DNA from: Kineococcus gynurae
Lineage (GTDB): Bacteria; Actinomycetota; Actinomycetes; Actinomycetales; Kineococcaceae
NCBI RefSeq assembly: GCF_050871315.1
Contig: NZ_JBJLRE010000009.1
Length of the DNA stretch: 64,000 nucleotides
Direction: 5' to 3' (one strand)
Shown: piece after piece, positions 54,651 through 63,634 of the stretch
Layout: each line of letters begins with the position of its first letter
Position numbering within the stretch: the stretch's first letter is position 1
The notes under the pieces: model-generated
What the model was told of the DNA's origin: nothing
Databases searched by the model: none
What the model saw: the letters and a program-made list of their open reading frames with translations, nothing else
Made by a program: the position numbers and the translations under genes

Positions 54651-56125
54651 GCCGGGTCGTGGTCGTCGGGGCGGGGCTCGGCGGGTTGTCGGCCGCCGTC
54701 CGGCTGCGCGCCGGCGGGCACGAGGTCGTCCTGCTGGAGCAGGCCGCCGAGGTCGGCGGCAAGCTGGGCTGGTTCTCCCGCGACGGGTTCTCCTTCGACA
54801 CCGGCCCCTCCCTGCTGACCCTGCCCGCGGTGCAGCGCGACCTCTTCCTGAAGAGCGGTGCCCCGCTGGAGTCGGTGCTCGACGTGGTGAAGCTGGACCC
54901 GCTGGCGCACTACCGCTTCCCCGACGGGGTCGAGCTGGACCTGCCCGGTGACGGACTGCCCGCGGTCGCGGCCGCGCTCGACGACGCGCTCGGCCCCGGC
55001 CGGGGTGAGCAGTGGACCACGTTCCTGCGCCGCGCCTCGGCGATCTGGGACGTCTCGCGCGGACCGTTCCTGGAGTCGGCGCTGGAGGGCCGGCGGACCC
55101 TGCTCGCCCTGGCCCGGGACACCTCGGCCATCCGGACCGTCGCCCCGTGGGCGAGCCTGCGCACCCTGGGGCGGCGCTACCTCACCGACCCGCGCCTGCG
55201 GATGATGCTGGACCGCTACGCCACCTACTCGGGCTCGCACCCGGGGCGCGCCCCCGCGGCGCTGGCCACCGTCCCGTTCGTGGAGCAGGCCTTCGGCGGG
55301 TGGTACGTCCGCGGTGGGCTGCGGCAGCTGGCGCTGGCCGTCGCCGACCGGGCCCGCGAGCTCGGGGTCACGGTGCGCACCGGGGCCGACGTCGTCGCGA
55401 TCGAGACCGAGGGGGCGCGCGTCGACGGGGTGCGACTGGCCGACGGGGAACGGCTGCGGGCCGACGTCGTGGTCTCCGGGGTCGACGCCGCCCACCTCTA
55501 CCGCCGGCTGCTCCCCCGACCCCGGTTGGCCCCGACCGCCCGGCGCCGCTCGTCCTCGGGGTTCGTGCTGCTGCTCGCCCTGTCCGGGCGCACCCCGGGG
55601 CTGCGCCACCACACGGTCTGCTTCCCCGACGACTACGACGCCGAGTTCGACGACCTGTCCGCGGGGCGTCCCGTGGCCGACCCCACGATCTACGTGTCGG
55701 CCCCGGACGATCCGGCGTTGCGTCCGGACGAGGACAGCGAGGCCTGGTTCGTCCTGGTGAACGCACCCGTGCACGACCCGGGGGGTCGCCCCCCGGGCGG
55801 GACGGACTGGCGGGCACCGGGTCTGGCCGAGGACTACGCCCGACGGGTGCTGGACGTCATGGCCGCCCGCGGGCTGGACGTCCGGGACCGGTTGCGCTGG
55901 TACGAGATCCGCACCCCGGCCGACCTCGCCGAGCAGACCCGCAGCGACGGCGGGGCCATCTACGGCAGCTCCAGCGACGGGGCCCGCTCGGCCTTCCTGC
56001 GCCCGGCCAACCGGTCCCCGGTCCCCGGGTTGTTCCTGGTGGGGGGCAGCGCGCACCCGGGCGGCGGACTGCCGCTGGTCGGGCTCTCGGCCTCGATCGT
56101 GGCGGACCTGATCGGACCCGCCTGA
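54647..56125 (+). CDS. CrtD-like carotenoid 3,4-desaturase (CrtI family)
   Basis: A 492-residue FAD-dependent desaturase. The dinucleotide-binding motif VVVVGAGLGGLSAAVRLRAGGHEVVLLEQ begins at residue 4. FDTGPSLLTLP is near 47, and the C-terminal flavin motif LFLVGGSAHPGGGLPLVGLSA near 465 is the form seen in CrtD/CrtN-type rather than classical CrtI enzymes. Adjacency to CruF- and CrtA-like genes supports 1'-hydroxycarotenoid 3,4-desaturation, but a role as another carotene desaturase cannot be excluded. The GTG overlaps the previous stop. Confidence 0.84.
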   Translation: MSRVVVVGAGLGGLSAAVRLRAGGHEVVLLEQAAEVGGKLGWFSRDGFSFDTGPSLLTLPAVQRDLFLKSGAPLESVLDVVKLDPLAHYRFPDGVELDLPGDGLPAVAAALDDALGPGRGEQWTTFLRRASAIWDVSRGPFLESALEGRRTLLALARDTSAIRTVAPWASLRTLGRRYLTDPRLRMMLDRYATYSGSHPGRAPAALATVPFVEQAFGGWYVRGGLRQLALAVADRARELGVTVRTGADVVAIETEGARVDGVRLADGERLRADVVVSGVDAAHLYRRLLPRPRLAPTARRRSSSGFVLLLALSGRTPGLRHHTVCFPDDYDAEFDDLSAGRPVADPTIYVSAPDDPALRPDEDSEAWFVLVNAPVHDPGGRPPGGTDWRAPGLAEDYARRVLDVMAARGLDVRDRLRWYEIRTPADLAEQTRSDGGAIYGSSSDGARSAFLRPANRSPVPGLFLVGGSAHPGGGLPLVGLSASIVADLIGPA

Positions 56126-56179
56126 GCCGACCCGCCCGAGCCGACCCGCCTGATCCGACCCGGCGGAGCCGACCCGGCG
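56110..56179. repeat. 14-bp tandem array, 5 units, spanning the crtD-like stop codon
   Basis: Units of the GAGCCGACCCGCCT type recur every 14 bp, beginning in the last codons of the desaturase gene and continuing into the spacer. Confidence 0.8.
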
Positions 56180-56250
56180 GAGCCTGACCCTGCCGGTTCC
56201 GGGCGACGGCGCCGCAGGGGCCGACAGGAGGTCCCCCGGCGCGGGAGGCG

Positions 56251-56979
56251 TCAGGCCCGCGCCGAGGCCCGGTCGGCGGCGTCCTCCGCGCGCAGCCGCC
56301 GACCGAGCGTCAGGCCCAGCTGGAGCACGGCGACCGCACCGAGCCCGGCCCAGATCCCCGCCCCGAGCAGCCCCCAGGGCAGGTCCGGGCCGATCACGAC
56401 GGCGATCGGGAACGCGGCCGCGATCGCGAGCCGGACGGGGCGTTCGGCGACCGTGACCACGCCGACCTCGGCCAGGCCCAGGCCGCCGGCCCGGGCCCGG
56501 GCGTACTCTTGGAGCTGGGCGAGCCCGACCGCGACCAGGACCACCCAGGCCGGGGCGCCGACCCCCCAGAGCACCGCCGCGCAGGCGAGGTCGCCGATCC
56601 GGTCGCCCACGGCGTCGAGCAGGGCGCCGGAGCGGCTCACGCGGTCGCGCAGGACCGCGACCGCCCCGTCGAGGTTGTCCAGGACACCCCCCACGGCGAC
56701 GAGCACCCCGGCCAGGGCCGGCCGCGACGGGGCCAGCAGCGCGGCCGCGACGAGCAGGGCGACCCCGGCCAGCGTGACCAGGGCCGGGGGCGTCCCGACC
56801 CGGACCAGGGGGCGGGCCAGGGCGTGGACCCCACCCAGCCAGCCCCGCACCAGCCCGCGCGGTTCGGGAGCCCCGTGCAGGGCGGCCCACCGGCGCAGGT
56901 ACTCGGCACGGTCGGGAACCCCAGCGCGTGGTCCGGGCGGGCCGGGGCGTCCGGGCCGCCGGGCGGGGGTGGGGGTCAC
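56251..56979 (-). CDS. CDP-alcohol phosphatidyltransferase family protein
   Basis: A 242-residue membrane protein with about six hydrophobic segments (ALVTLAGVALLVAAALLA, AWVVLVAVGLAQL, LAIAAAFPIAVVIG). The family motif DG(x2)AR(x8)G(x3)D(x3)D is seen as DNLDGAVAVLRDRVSRSG with ALLDAVGD following (about residue 95-120). All four Asp are present, but the usual Arg after the Ala is Val. Such enzymes make phospholipid headgroups from CDP-alcohols; the product is unknown. It lies on the opposite strand inside the carotenoid region. The GTG start is at 56979. Confidence 0.82.
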   Translation of the reverse strand: MTPTPARRPGRPGPPGPRAGVPDRAEYLRRWAALHGAPEPRGLVRGWLGGVHALARPLVRVGTPPALVTLAGVALLVAAALLAPSRPALAGVLVAVGGVLDNLDGAVAVLRDRVSRSGALLDAVGDRIGDLACAAVLWGVGAPAWVVLVAVGLAQLQEYARARAGGLGLAEVGVVTVAERPVRLAIAAAFPIAVVIGPDLPWGLLGAGIWAGLGAVAVLQLGLTLGRRLRAEDAADRASARA

Positions 56980-57210
56980 CCGCGCAGGCTACGGCGAGAC
57001 ACCGCGCCGACCCCGGCGCGGGGCGGGCCCGTCCGCCACCGTCGCCGGCCAGCCACCGCCGCGGCGCGGCACGGCGGCACGGCGGCACGGGCAGCGCGGC
57101 ACGGGTCCGTGACGGGCCGGTGACGCGCCGGTGAGCAGGACGTGAGCATCCCCACACGGGTCGGACCCGGATCGCCCGGCGGAGCGGTGGCTCGACGATC
57201 GGGGCCCACC

Positions 57211-57216
57211 TAGAGT
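57211..57216 (+). promoter_or_regulatory. -10 element giving a leaderless prenyl-synthase transcript
   Basis: TAGAGT ends 6 nt before the GTG at 57223. Confidence 0.5.
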
Positions 57217-57222
57217 GCGGCT

Positions 57223-58356
57223 GTGCCAGCCTTCCCCCCGTCCGCCCCCACCGCCGAGGACGGTCTCGCCGTCTTCACCGGTGCCGGCGACCTCACCGCC
57301 CGACTGCGGCAGGACGTCCAGTCGGAACTGACCCGCTTCCTCGCCCGCCAGCGCGCCGTGCTGGCCGAGGTGAGCCCGGAGACGGGACCGATGCTCGACG
57401 CGGTCGAGTCGTTGCTCTCGGGCGGCAAACGGCTGCGCCCGGCGTTCTGCTTCTGGGGCTTCCTCGGCGCCGGGGGCCTGCCCGGGCCGGAGATCACGAC
57501 GGCCGCCGCCGCGCTGGAGCTGTTCCAGGCCGCGGCGCTGCTGCACGACGACGTGATGGACGACTCCGACACCCGTCGCGGTCTGCCGGCGGCGCACCGT
57601 CGGTTCGCGGCCCTACACGCCGAGCTGAGGTGGAGCGGGTCGGCGGAGCGGTTCGGGCTGGCCGGCGCGATCCTGGCCGGCGACCTGTGCCTGTCCTGGA
57701 GCGACGAGATGTTCGTGGCGAGCGGCTTCGACGAGCCCGCCCTGGCCCGCGGTCGGGCGGTGTTCTCGACCATGCGGACCCAGCTCATGGGAGGGCAGTA
57801 CCTCGACATGCTCGAGCAGGCCTCGTCCGCGCTGCGCGGTCGCGAGGGCGCGGTCGAACGCGCCCGCCGGGTCGTGCGGTTCAAGTCGGCGAAGTACTCG
57901 GTGGAGCACCCGTTGCTGCTGGGCGCCGCCCTGGCCGGGGCTCCCGCCGCCCTGCAGGAGACCTACACGCGGTTCGGGCTGGCCCTGGGTGAGGCCTTCC
58001 AGCTGCGCGACGACGTCCTGGGCGTCTTCGGTGACCCGGGCCAGACCGGCAAGCCCGCCGGGGACGACCTGCGCGAGGGCAAGCGCACGGTGCTCGTGGC
58101 CCTCGCGCTGGCCGCGGCCGACCCGGCCCAGGTCGAGCTGGTCGAGTCCCGCCTCGGCGACCCGCAGCTCGACGCCGAGGGCGTCGTGGCCCTGCAGACC
58201 GTGCTCACCGACACCGGCGCCGTGGCGGGGGTGGAACGCCTCATCGACGACCTGGTCGAGGAGGCGTGCACCGCCCTGGAGAAGTCCAGCCTCGACGAGA
58301 CCGCGCGGACCGCGCTGAACACGCTCGTCGTCGCGGCCACGGCGCGGCTGTCGTGA
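57223..58356 (+). CDS. Polyprenyl (probably geranylgeranyl) diphosphate synthase
   Basis: A 377-residue trans-prenyltransferase supplying the C20 precursor for phytoene. The first Asp-rich motif is LLHDDVMDDSDTRRG (DDVMD near residue 109), preceded by GGKRLRPAFCFW. The second is QLRDDVLGVFGDPGQTGKP (near 263). KRTVLVALAL follows. The shorter spacing in the first motif (DDxxD) is typical of actinobacterial IdsA/CrtE-type enzymes. Product length is inferred from context. The stop overlaps the crtI start (GTGA). Confidence 0.92.
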   Translation: MPAFPPSAPTAEDGLAVFTGAGDLTARLRQDVQSELTRFLARQRAVLAEVSPETGPMLDAVESLLSGGKRLRPAFCFWGFLGAGGLPGPEITTAAAALELFQAAALLHDDVMDDSDTRRGLPAAHRRFAALHAELRWSGSAERFGLAGAILAGDLCLSWSDEMFVASGFDEPALARGRAVFSTMRTQLMGGQYLDMLEQASSALRGREGAVERARRVVRFKSAKYSVEHPLLLGAALAGAPAALQETYTRFGLALGEAFQLRDDVLGVFGDPGQTGKPAGDDLREGKRTVLVALALAAADPAQVELVESRLGDPQLDAEGVVALQTVLTDTGAVAGVERLIDDLVEEACTALEKSSLDETARTALNTLVVAATARLS

Positions 58357-59915
58357 GCCGGTTCGGGCGGGCCCTGGACCTGCTGCCGGGACGGGTGCGG
58401 CACGTCGAGGGACCGAGCGACGAGGTCGTCGTCGTCGGCGCCGGCCTGGCCGGGCTCTCGGCGGCCATGCGGTTGGCCGGGGCGGGGCGCAGCGTCACCG
58501 TGCTGGAGCGCGAACCCCTCCCGGGCGGGCGCGCCGGACTGATCGTGTCCGGGGCCGAGGGCGGGGGCGAGTACCGCTTCGACACCGGTCCCACCGTCCT
58601 GACCATGCCGGACCTCATCGCCGACTGCTTCGACGCGGTCGGGGAGGACATGCACGACTGGCTGGACCTCGAACCGGTCGACCCGCTCTACCGGGGCCGC
58701 TTCGCCGACGGGTCCTCGCTGGACATCAGCGCCGACGTCGACGTGACCGCCGAGAACATCGCCGCGCTGGCCGGGTCCGGCGAGGCGGAGGGGTACCGCC
58801 GGTTCGTCGAGCACGTCGGTCGGCTCTACCGCTACGAGATCCGCGACTTCATCGACTCCAACATCGACACCCCGTTGGACCTGGTCCGGCCGAACCTCGC
58901 CCGGCTCGTGGCCGCGGGCGGGTTCGGCAAGCTCGCGCCGCACGTCTCGCGGTACCTCCGAGACGAGCGGGTCCAGAAGATGTTCTCGTTCCAGTCGCTC
59001 TACGCGGGGCTCTCGCCCTACGACGCGCTGGCCCTGTACGCGGTCATCGCCTACATGGACTCCGTCGCCGGGGTGTTCTTCCCGCGCGGGGGCATGCACG
59101 CGCTGCCGACGGCGATGGCGGCGGCGGCCGAGAAGCACGGGGTGCGCTTCGAGTACGGCGCCGAGGTCGAGCGGGTGGAACGCACCGGCTCGCGTGCGAC
59201 GGCCGTGGTCACCACCGACGGGCGCCGGTTCCCCGCCGACGCCGTGGTGCTGAATCCCGACCTCCCGGTGGCCCACCGCGACCTGCTGGGCCGCGACCCG
59301 TGGACCGTCCGGCGCCTCACCTACTCCCCCAGCTGCTACCTGATGCTGGCCGGATCGTCCTACGACGCACCGGATCCCGTGCACCACACCATCTCCTTCG
59401 GTAAGGCGTGGAAGGAGGTGTTCGCCGAACTCCTGGACGGGCGGGTGATGAGCGACCCCTCGGTCCTCATCTCACGCCCCACGGTGTCCGACCCCTCGCT
59501 CGCCCCGGACGGCAAGCACATCTACTACGTGCTGTTCCCGACCCCGGCGCTGTCGGCCGGGAACCGCCGGATCGACTGGGACCGGCTCGCCCCGCGCTAC
59601 CGCGAGCACGTCCTCGAGGTGCTCGCCGAGCGGGGTTTCCCCGGCTTCGGCGACGCCATCGAGGTCGAGCACGTGACCACCCCGGCCGACTGGGAACGTC
59701 GTGGGATGGCCGACGGGGCGCCGTTCGCGTCGTCGCACTCGTTCCGCCAGACCGGACCGTTCCGGCCCGGGAACCTCTGGGGCGAGAACGTCGTGTTCAC
59801 CGGCTCGGGCACGCAGCCGGGCGTCGGGGTCCCCATGGTCCTCATCTCCGGACGACTGGCCGCCGAACGGGTCACGGGCAAGGACCGGGCCTACACCTCC
59901 CGCGCCTGGCGCTGA
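58353..59915 (+). CDS. crtI: Phytoene desaturase
   Basis: A 520-residue FAD-dependent desaturase converting phytoene toward lycopene. The FAD motif VVVVGAGLAGLSAAMRLAGAGRSVTVLE begins near residue 27, GGRAGLI and FDTGPTVLTMPDL follow, MFSFQSLYAGLSPYDALALYAVIAYMD is near 210 and the C-terminal flavin motif GSGTQPGVGVPMVLISGRLAAERV is near 485. The length is standard for CrtI. It is translationally coupled to the upstream prenyl diphosphate synthase. No phytoene synthase is present in this window. Confidence 0.92.
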   Translation: MSRFGRALDLLPGRVRHVEGPSDEVVVVGAGLAGLSAAMRLAGAGRSVTVLEREPLPGGRAGLIVSGAEGGGEYRFDTGPTVLTMPDLIADCFDAVGEDMHDWLDLEPVDPLYRGRFADGSSLDISADVDVTAENIAALAGSGEAEGYRRFVEHVGRLYRYEIRDFIDSNIDTPLDLVRPNLARLVAAGGFGKLAPHVSRYLRDERVQKMFSFQSLYAGLSPYDALALYAVIAYMDSVAGVFFPRGGMHALPTAMAAAAEKHGVRFEYGAEVERVERTGSRATAVVTTDGRRFPADAVVLNPDLPVAHRDLLGRDPWTVRRLTYSPSCYLMLAGSSYDAPDPVHHTISFGKAWKEVFAELLDGRVMSDPSVLISRPTVSDPSLAPDGKHIYYVLFPTPALSAGNRRIDWDRLAPRYREHVLEVLAERGFPGFGDAIEVEHVTTPADWERRGMADGAPFASSHSFRQTGPFRPGNLWGENVVFTGSGTQPGVGVPMVLISGRLAAERVTGKDRAYTSRAWR

Positions 59916-59924
59916 CCGCCGCAC

Positions 59925-59977
59925 CGACCCCGCCCGGCCCCCGCCCGGACCGCGCCGGGGTCGGCCGGGGCCGGGCG
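59925..59977. terminator. Candidate bidirectional terminator between crtI and prpC
   Basis: Two alternative stems occur in the 67-bp gap between convergent genes: CCGACCCCG with CGGGGTCGG (59925-59933, 59957-59965) and GCCCGGCCCC with GGGGCCGGGC (59933-59942, 59968-59977). They cannot form together over the shared base. Confidence 0.45.
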
Positions 59978-59982
59978 GCTGG

Positions 59983-61137
59983 TCAGCGGTCCAGGTGCCG
60001 CTCGGCGGGCCCCGAGTACGCCGACAACGGGCGGATCAGGGAGTTCGCCGCCCGCTGCTCGCGGACGTGCGCGGTCCACCCGACCACCCGGGCCGCGACG
60101 AAGATCGGCGTGAACAGCGCCGTGTCGAACCCCATGAGGTGGTAGGCCGGGCCGGAGGGGTAGTCCAGGTTGGGCAGCACCGACGTGCGCCCGGCCACCG
60201 CCGCCTGCAGCTCGTCGTAGAGGGTGACGACGTCCTCGCGACCCGTGTCGGCGGCGAGACGCCGCAGGGCCGCCTCCATGCTCGGCACCCGGGAGTCGCC
60301 GGAGCGGTAGACCCGGTGGCCGAAACCCATGATCTTGTGGTGGGCGGCGAACTCGCGGTCCACCCAGGCCCGCGCCCGCTCCCCCGAACCCGGGCCGGGG
60401 CCGATCTCGGCGAACACGTCCCACACCTTCTCGTTCGCCCCGCCGTGCAGCGGCCCGGCCAGGGCGCCCACCGCCGCGGTGACCGCGGCGTGCAGGTCGG
60501 ACAGGGTCGAGGTGACGACCCGGGCGGTGAAGGTCGAGGCGTTGAAGGAGTGCTCCGCGTAGAGGATCAGCGAGATCCGGAAGGCGTCGGCCACCGCCGC
60601 CGACGGGGTCTCGCCGAACGTCTGGTGCAGGAAGTCGGCCGCGTGGTCCAGGGCCGGGTCCGGGTCGACCGGGTCCTCCCCGCGGCGGCGGCGCTGGGTG
60701 AAGGCCACCACCGCGGGCAGCTGCGCGAACAGCCGTTCCGCCTTGCGCAGCTCGGCGGCGGGCGAGTCGTCGCCGGCGTCGGGGTCGAGGGTGCCGAGGA
60801 CGCTGACCGCCGTCCGGACGACGGCCATCGGGTGGGCCGCGAGCGGGAGTTCCTCGACCACCCGACGGACCCGGTCGTCGAGGCGGCGGGCCGCGGCGGT
60901 GCGCTCGCGCAACCCGTCCAGCTCACCGGGGCCCGGGAGTTCTCCGTGCCACAGCAGCCAGGCGACCTCCTCGAAGGAGCAGTGCTCGGCCAGTTCCTGC
61001 ACGGGGTAGCCGCGGTACAGCAACGAGTTCGTCGCGGGGTTCACCTTGGACACGGCGGTGGTGTCGGCCACCACCCCGGCGAGACCCCGATGCACCTCGG
61101 GTTCCTGGGGTTCGACGTTTCCTGCGGGGCTGGCCAT
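59983..61137 (-). CDS. prpC: 2-methylcitrate synthase / citrate synthase family
   Basis: A 384-residue citrate-synthase-fold enzyme condensing propionyl-CoA (or acetyl-CoA) with oxaloacetate. Catalytic segments are GPLHGGANEKVWDVF near residue 217, the active-site His in HHKIMGFGHRVYRSGDSR near 265, and VLPNLDYPSGPAYHLMG near 325. Co-location with prpB and prpD makes methylcitrate synthase the likely main activity. The ATG at 61137 has AAGGAG upstream. Confidence 0.93.
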   Translation of the reverse strand: MASPAGNVEPQEPEVHRGLAGVVADTTAVSKVNPATNSLLYRGYPVQELAEHCSFEEVAWLLWHGELPGPGELDGLRERTAAARRLDDRVRRVVEELPLAAHPMAVVRTAVSVLGTLDPDAGDDSPAAELRKAERLFAQLPAVVAFTQRRRRGEDPVDPDPALDHAADFLHQTFGETPSAAVADAFRISLILYAEHSFNASTFTARVVTSTLSDLHAAVTAAVGALAGPLHGGANEKVWDVFAEIGPGPGSGERARAWVDREFAAHHKIMGFGHRVYRSGDSRVPSMEAALRRLAADTGREDVVTLYDELQAAVAGRTSVLPNLDYPSGPAYHLMGFDTALFTPIFVAARVVGWTAHVREQRAANSLIRPLSAYSGPAERHLDR

Positions 61138-61191
61138 CGGGACGCTCCTTCGCGGTCGGCGGCGGTTTTCGGGCTCTTCCTCGGCGGGCGC

Positions 61192-62103
61192 TCAGCCCGG
61201 CCGGTTCCCCTCCAGGGAGAACGTCCAGACGCCGGCGTCGAAGTCGCCGTAGGCCTCGTAGTCGAGCAGGTCGTAGAGCTCGGCGCGGGTCTGCATCCGC
61301 GGGACCTCCCCGGCCAGGGTTCCCTGCGCGGCCAACGCGTCCAGGGCCCGGTCGGCGGCCCCCATGGCCAGGCGCAGCAGGGACACCGGGTGGATCACGA
61401 TGCGGACCCCGACGTCGCGCAGCTGCTCGTGGGTGAACAGGTCGCTGCGGCCGAACTCGGTCATGTTGGCCAGCACGGGGACGTCGACCGCCGCGACGAC
61501 GCGGGCGAACTCGTCGAGATCGCTCATCGCCTCGGGGAACAGCGCGTCGGCCCCGGCGTCGACGAGCGCCTGCGACCGGCGCAGCGCGGCGTCGAACCCC
61601 TCGACCCCGCGGATGTCGGTGCGGGCGATCACGAGCAGGTTCGGGTCGTGCCGGGCGCGCACGGCCGCGGAGATCCGCTGCACCGCCGTGGCCTCGTCGA
61701 CGACGCTCTTGCCCTCCAGGTGCCCGCACCGCTTCGGGTTCACCTGGTCCTCGACGTGCAGACCGGCGACACCGGCGTGCTCGAGCGTCTGCACCGTCCG
61801 CGCCAGGTTCAGCGGCTCGCCGAACCCGGTGTCGGCGTCGACGACCACCGGCAGGTCGGTCTGGGCGACGACGGCGGCGGTGCGGGCGGCGACCTCGGTG
61901 GCGGTGGTGAGGCCGATGTCGGGCAGGCCGAGATCGGCCGACAGGACCGCCCCGGACACGTAGACGCCCTCGAAGCCCTTGCGCTGGATCAGCTTCGCCG
62001 AGAGCGGGTTGAAGGCGCCGGGGAAGCGGAGCAGGTCCGTCCCGGCCAGCGCCGCCCGCAGGCGGACCCGTCGTTCGGCGGGCGTGACGGCGGAGGTCAG
62101 CAT
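61192..62103 (-). CDS. prpB: Methylisocitrate lyase
   Basis: A 303-residue isocitrate-lyase-superfamily TIM barrel cleaving 2-methylisocitrate to pyruvate and succinate. The signature with the catalytic Cys is PKRCGHLEGKSVV near residue 124, preceded by VDADTGFGEPLNLARTV near 88. EAMSDLDEF and the LANMTEFG motif near 215 are also typical. The ATG lies 1 nt beyond the prpD stop. Confidence 0.95.
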   Translation of the reverse strand: MLTSAVTPAERRVRLRAALAGTDLLRFPGAFNPLSAKLIQRKGFEGVYVSGAVLSADLGLPDIGLTTATEVAARTAAVVAQTDLPVVVDADTGFGEPLNLARTVQTLEHAGVAGLHVEDQVNPKRCGHLEGKSVVDEATAVQRISAAVRARHDPNLLVIARTDIRGVEGFDAALRRSQALVDAGADALFPEAMSDLDEFARVVAAVDVPVLANMTEFGRSDLFTHEQLRDVGVRIVIHPVSLLRLAMGAADRALDALAAQGTLAGEVPRMQTRAELYDLLDYEAYGDFDAGVWTFSLEGNRPG

Positions 62104-62104
62104 C

Positions 62105-63634
62105 TCAGAACAACCCCTCGGGTGCGGCGACGGAGGCGAGCAGGGCCTCGGGGGCGACGATCTGCAACCGGCGGACCGCGTCCGCGTCCAGGTCGGGCAG
62201 CCGGTGGGCGAGGTCGGTGAACCGGGCGACCTCCTCGGCCGCGAGGACGTCCTCGGCCAGGACCGCGAGTTTCCGGTCGTAGTCGGGTCGCGCGAAGGGT
62301 CGCGCCCCCTGCGGGTGCGCGTCGGCGACGGCGATCTCGGCCACGACCCGGCCGCCGTCGGTCAGCTCGATCTCGACCCGGCCCCCGAAGGCCCGGGCGG
62401 TCGGGTCCGGGTCGTGGTAGCGCCGCGTCCATCCCTCGTCCTCGGCCGTGGACACGGTGCGCCACAGCGCGACCGTGTCGGGACGGGCCGCCCGGTCGGG
62501 GGCGTAGGAGTTCACGTGGTGCCAGGTCCCGTCCTGCAGGGCGACGGTGAAGATGTAGGGCACCGAGTGGTCGAGGGTCTCCCGGCTGGCCCGCGGGTCG
62601 TACTTCTGCGGGTCGTTGGCGCCGGAGCCGATCACGTGGTGGGTGTGGTGGGACGTGTGCAGGACGACCGAGCGGATCGCCCCGGGTTCCCGCAGTTCCG
62701 GGTGCTCGACGTGCAACCGGCGGGCGAGGTCGATGATCGCCTGAGCCTGGTACTCCGCGGAGTGCTCCTTGGTGTAGGTGTCCAGGATCGCGCGGCGGGG
62801 TTCGCCGGGTTCGGGCAGCGGCACCGCGTAGCGCGCGCCGGGCCCGTCGAGCAGCCAGGCGATCACCCCGTCCTCGCCCTCCCAGATCGGCGCGGGCGAC
62901 GTCTGCCCGCGCATCGCCCGGTCGACGGCCTCGATGGCGACCTTGCCCGCGAACGCCGGGGCGAACGCCTTCCACGTCGAGATGGCCCCCTTGCGGGACT
63001 GCCGGGTCGCGGTGGTGGTGTGCAGGGCCTGCCCGATCGCCTGGTGGACGGTCTCGCGGTCGAGGCCGAGCATCGCCCCGAGCCCGGCGGCGACGGCCGG
63101 GCCGAGGTGGGCCACGTGGTCGATCTTGTGCCGGTGCAGGCTGATCGCGCGGACGAGGTCGACCTGGACCTCGTAGGCGGTGACGATCCCGCGCAGCAGG
63201 GCGGCCCCGTCGCAGCCGCGGTGCTGGGCCACCGCGAGCAGGGCCGGGATCGAGTCGCCGGGGTGGGAGTAGTCGGCGGCCAGGAAGGTGTCGTGGAAGT
63301 CGAGCTCGCGCACCGCCACCCCCCCGGCCCAGGCCGCCCACTCCGGGGAGACCGGGGTGGCGGTGCCGACGACCGGGGCGCCGGCCCCGCCCCGCGAGGG
63401 CGGGTGGGCCAGCGCCTGGGCCCGGGCCGCGACGACCGGGGCCCGCAGCAGCGAGGCCGCGGCGACGGCGGCGTTGTCGACGACCCGGTTGCCGACCATC
63501 TCGGCCACCGCGGGTTCGACGAGCTGCTCCAGCGGGGCCGGGTCGGTGGCCAGCCCGGCCAGCGCCCAGGCCAGCTCCCCCTCCCGGGGAAGGTCCTCGT
63601 CGCTGCGGTGCACCCGCACCTCGTGGGTCTTCAC
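62105..63634 (-). CDS. prpD: 2-methylcitrate dehydratase, MmgE/PrpD family
   Basis: A 509-residue dehydratase of the MmgE/PrpD family acting on 2-methylcitrate. Family segments visible are LDFHDTFLAADYSHPGDSIPALLAVAQ near residue 98, KIDHVAHLGPAVAAGLGAMLGL near 170, TWKAFAPAFAGKVAIEAVDRAM near 215, and DPQKYDPRASRETLDHSVPYIFTVALQDG near 325. The GTG at 63634 overlaps the upstream regulator stop (GTGA) and has AGGAGGAG before it. It completes the methylcitrate cycle for propionate catabolism with prpB and prpC. Confidence 0.94.
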   Translation of the reverse strand: MKTHEVRVHRSDEDLPREGELAWALAGLATDPAPLEQLVEPAVAEMVGNRVVDNAAVAAASLLRAPVVAARAQALAHPPSRGGAGAPVVGTATPVSPEWAAWAGGVAVRELDFHDTFLAADYSHPGDSIPALLAVAQHRGCDGAALLRGIVTAYEVQVDLVRAISLHRHKIDHVAHLGPAVAAGLGAMLGLDRETVHQAIGQALHTTTATRQSRKGAISTWKAFAPAFAGKVAIEAVDRAMRGQTSPAPIWEGEDGVIAWLLDGPGARYAVPLPEPGEPRRAILDTYTKEHSAEYQAQAIIDLARRLHVEHPELREPGAIRSVVLHTSHHTHHVIGSGANDPQKYDPRASRETLDHSVPYIFTVALQDGTWHHVNSYAPDRAARPDTVALWRTVSTAEDEGWTRRYHDPDPTARAFGGRVEIELTDGGRVVAEIAVADAHPQGARPFARPDYDRKLAVLAEDVLAAEEVARFTDLAHRLPDLDADAVRRLQIVAPEALLASVAAPEGLF

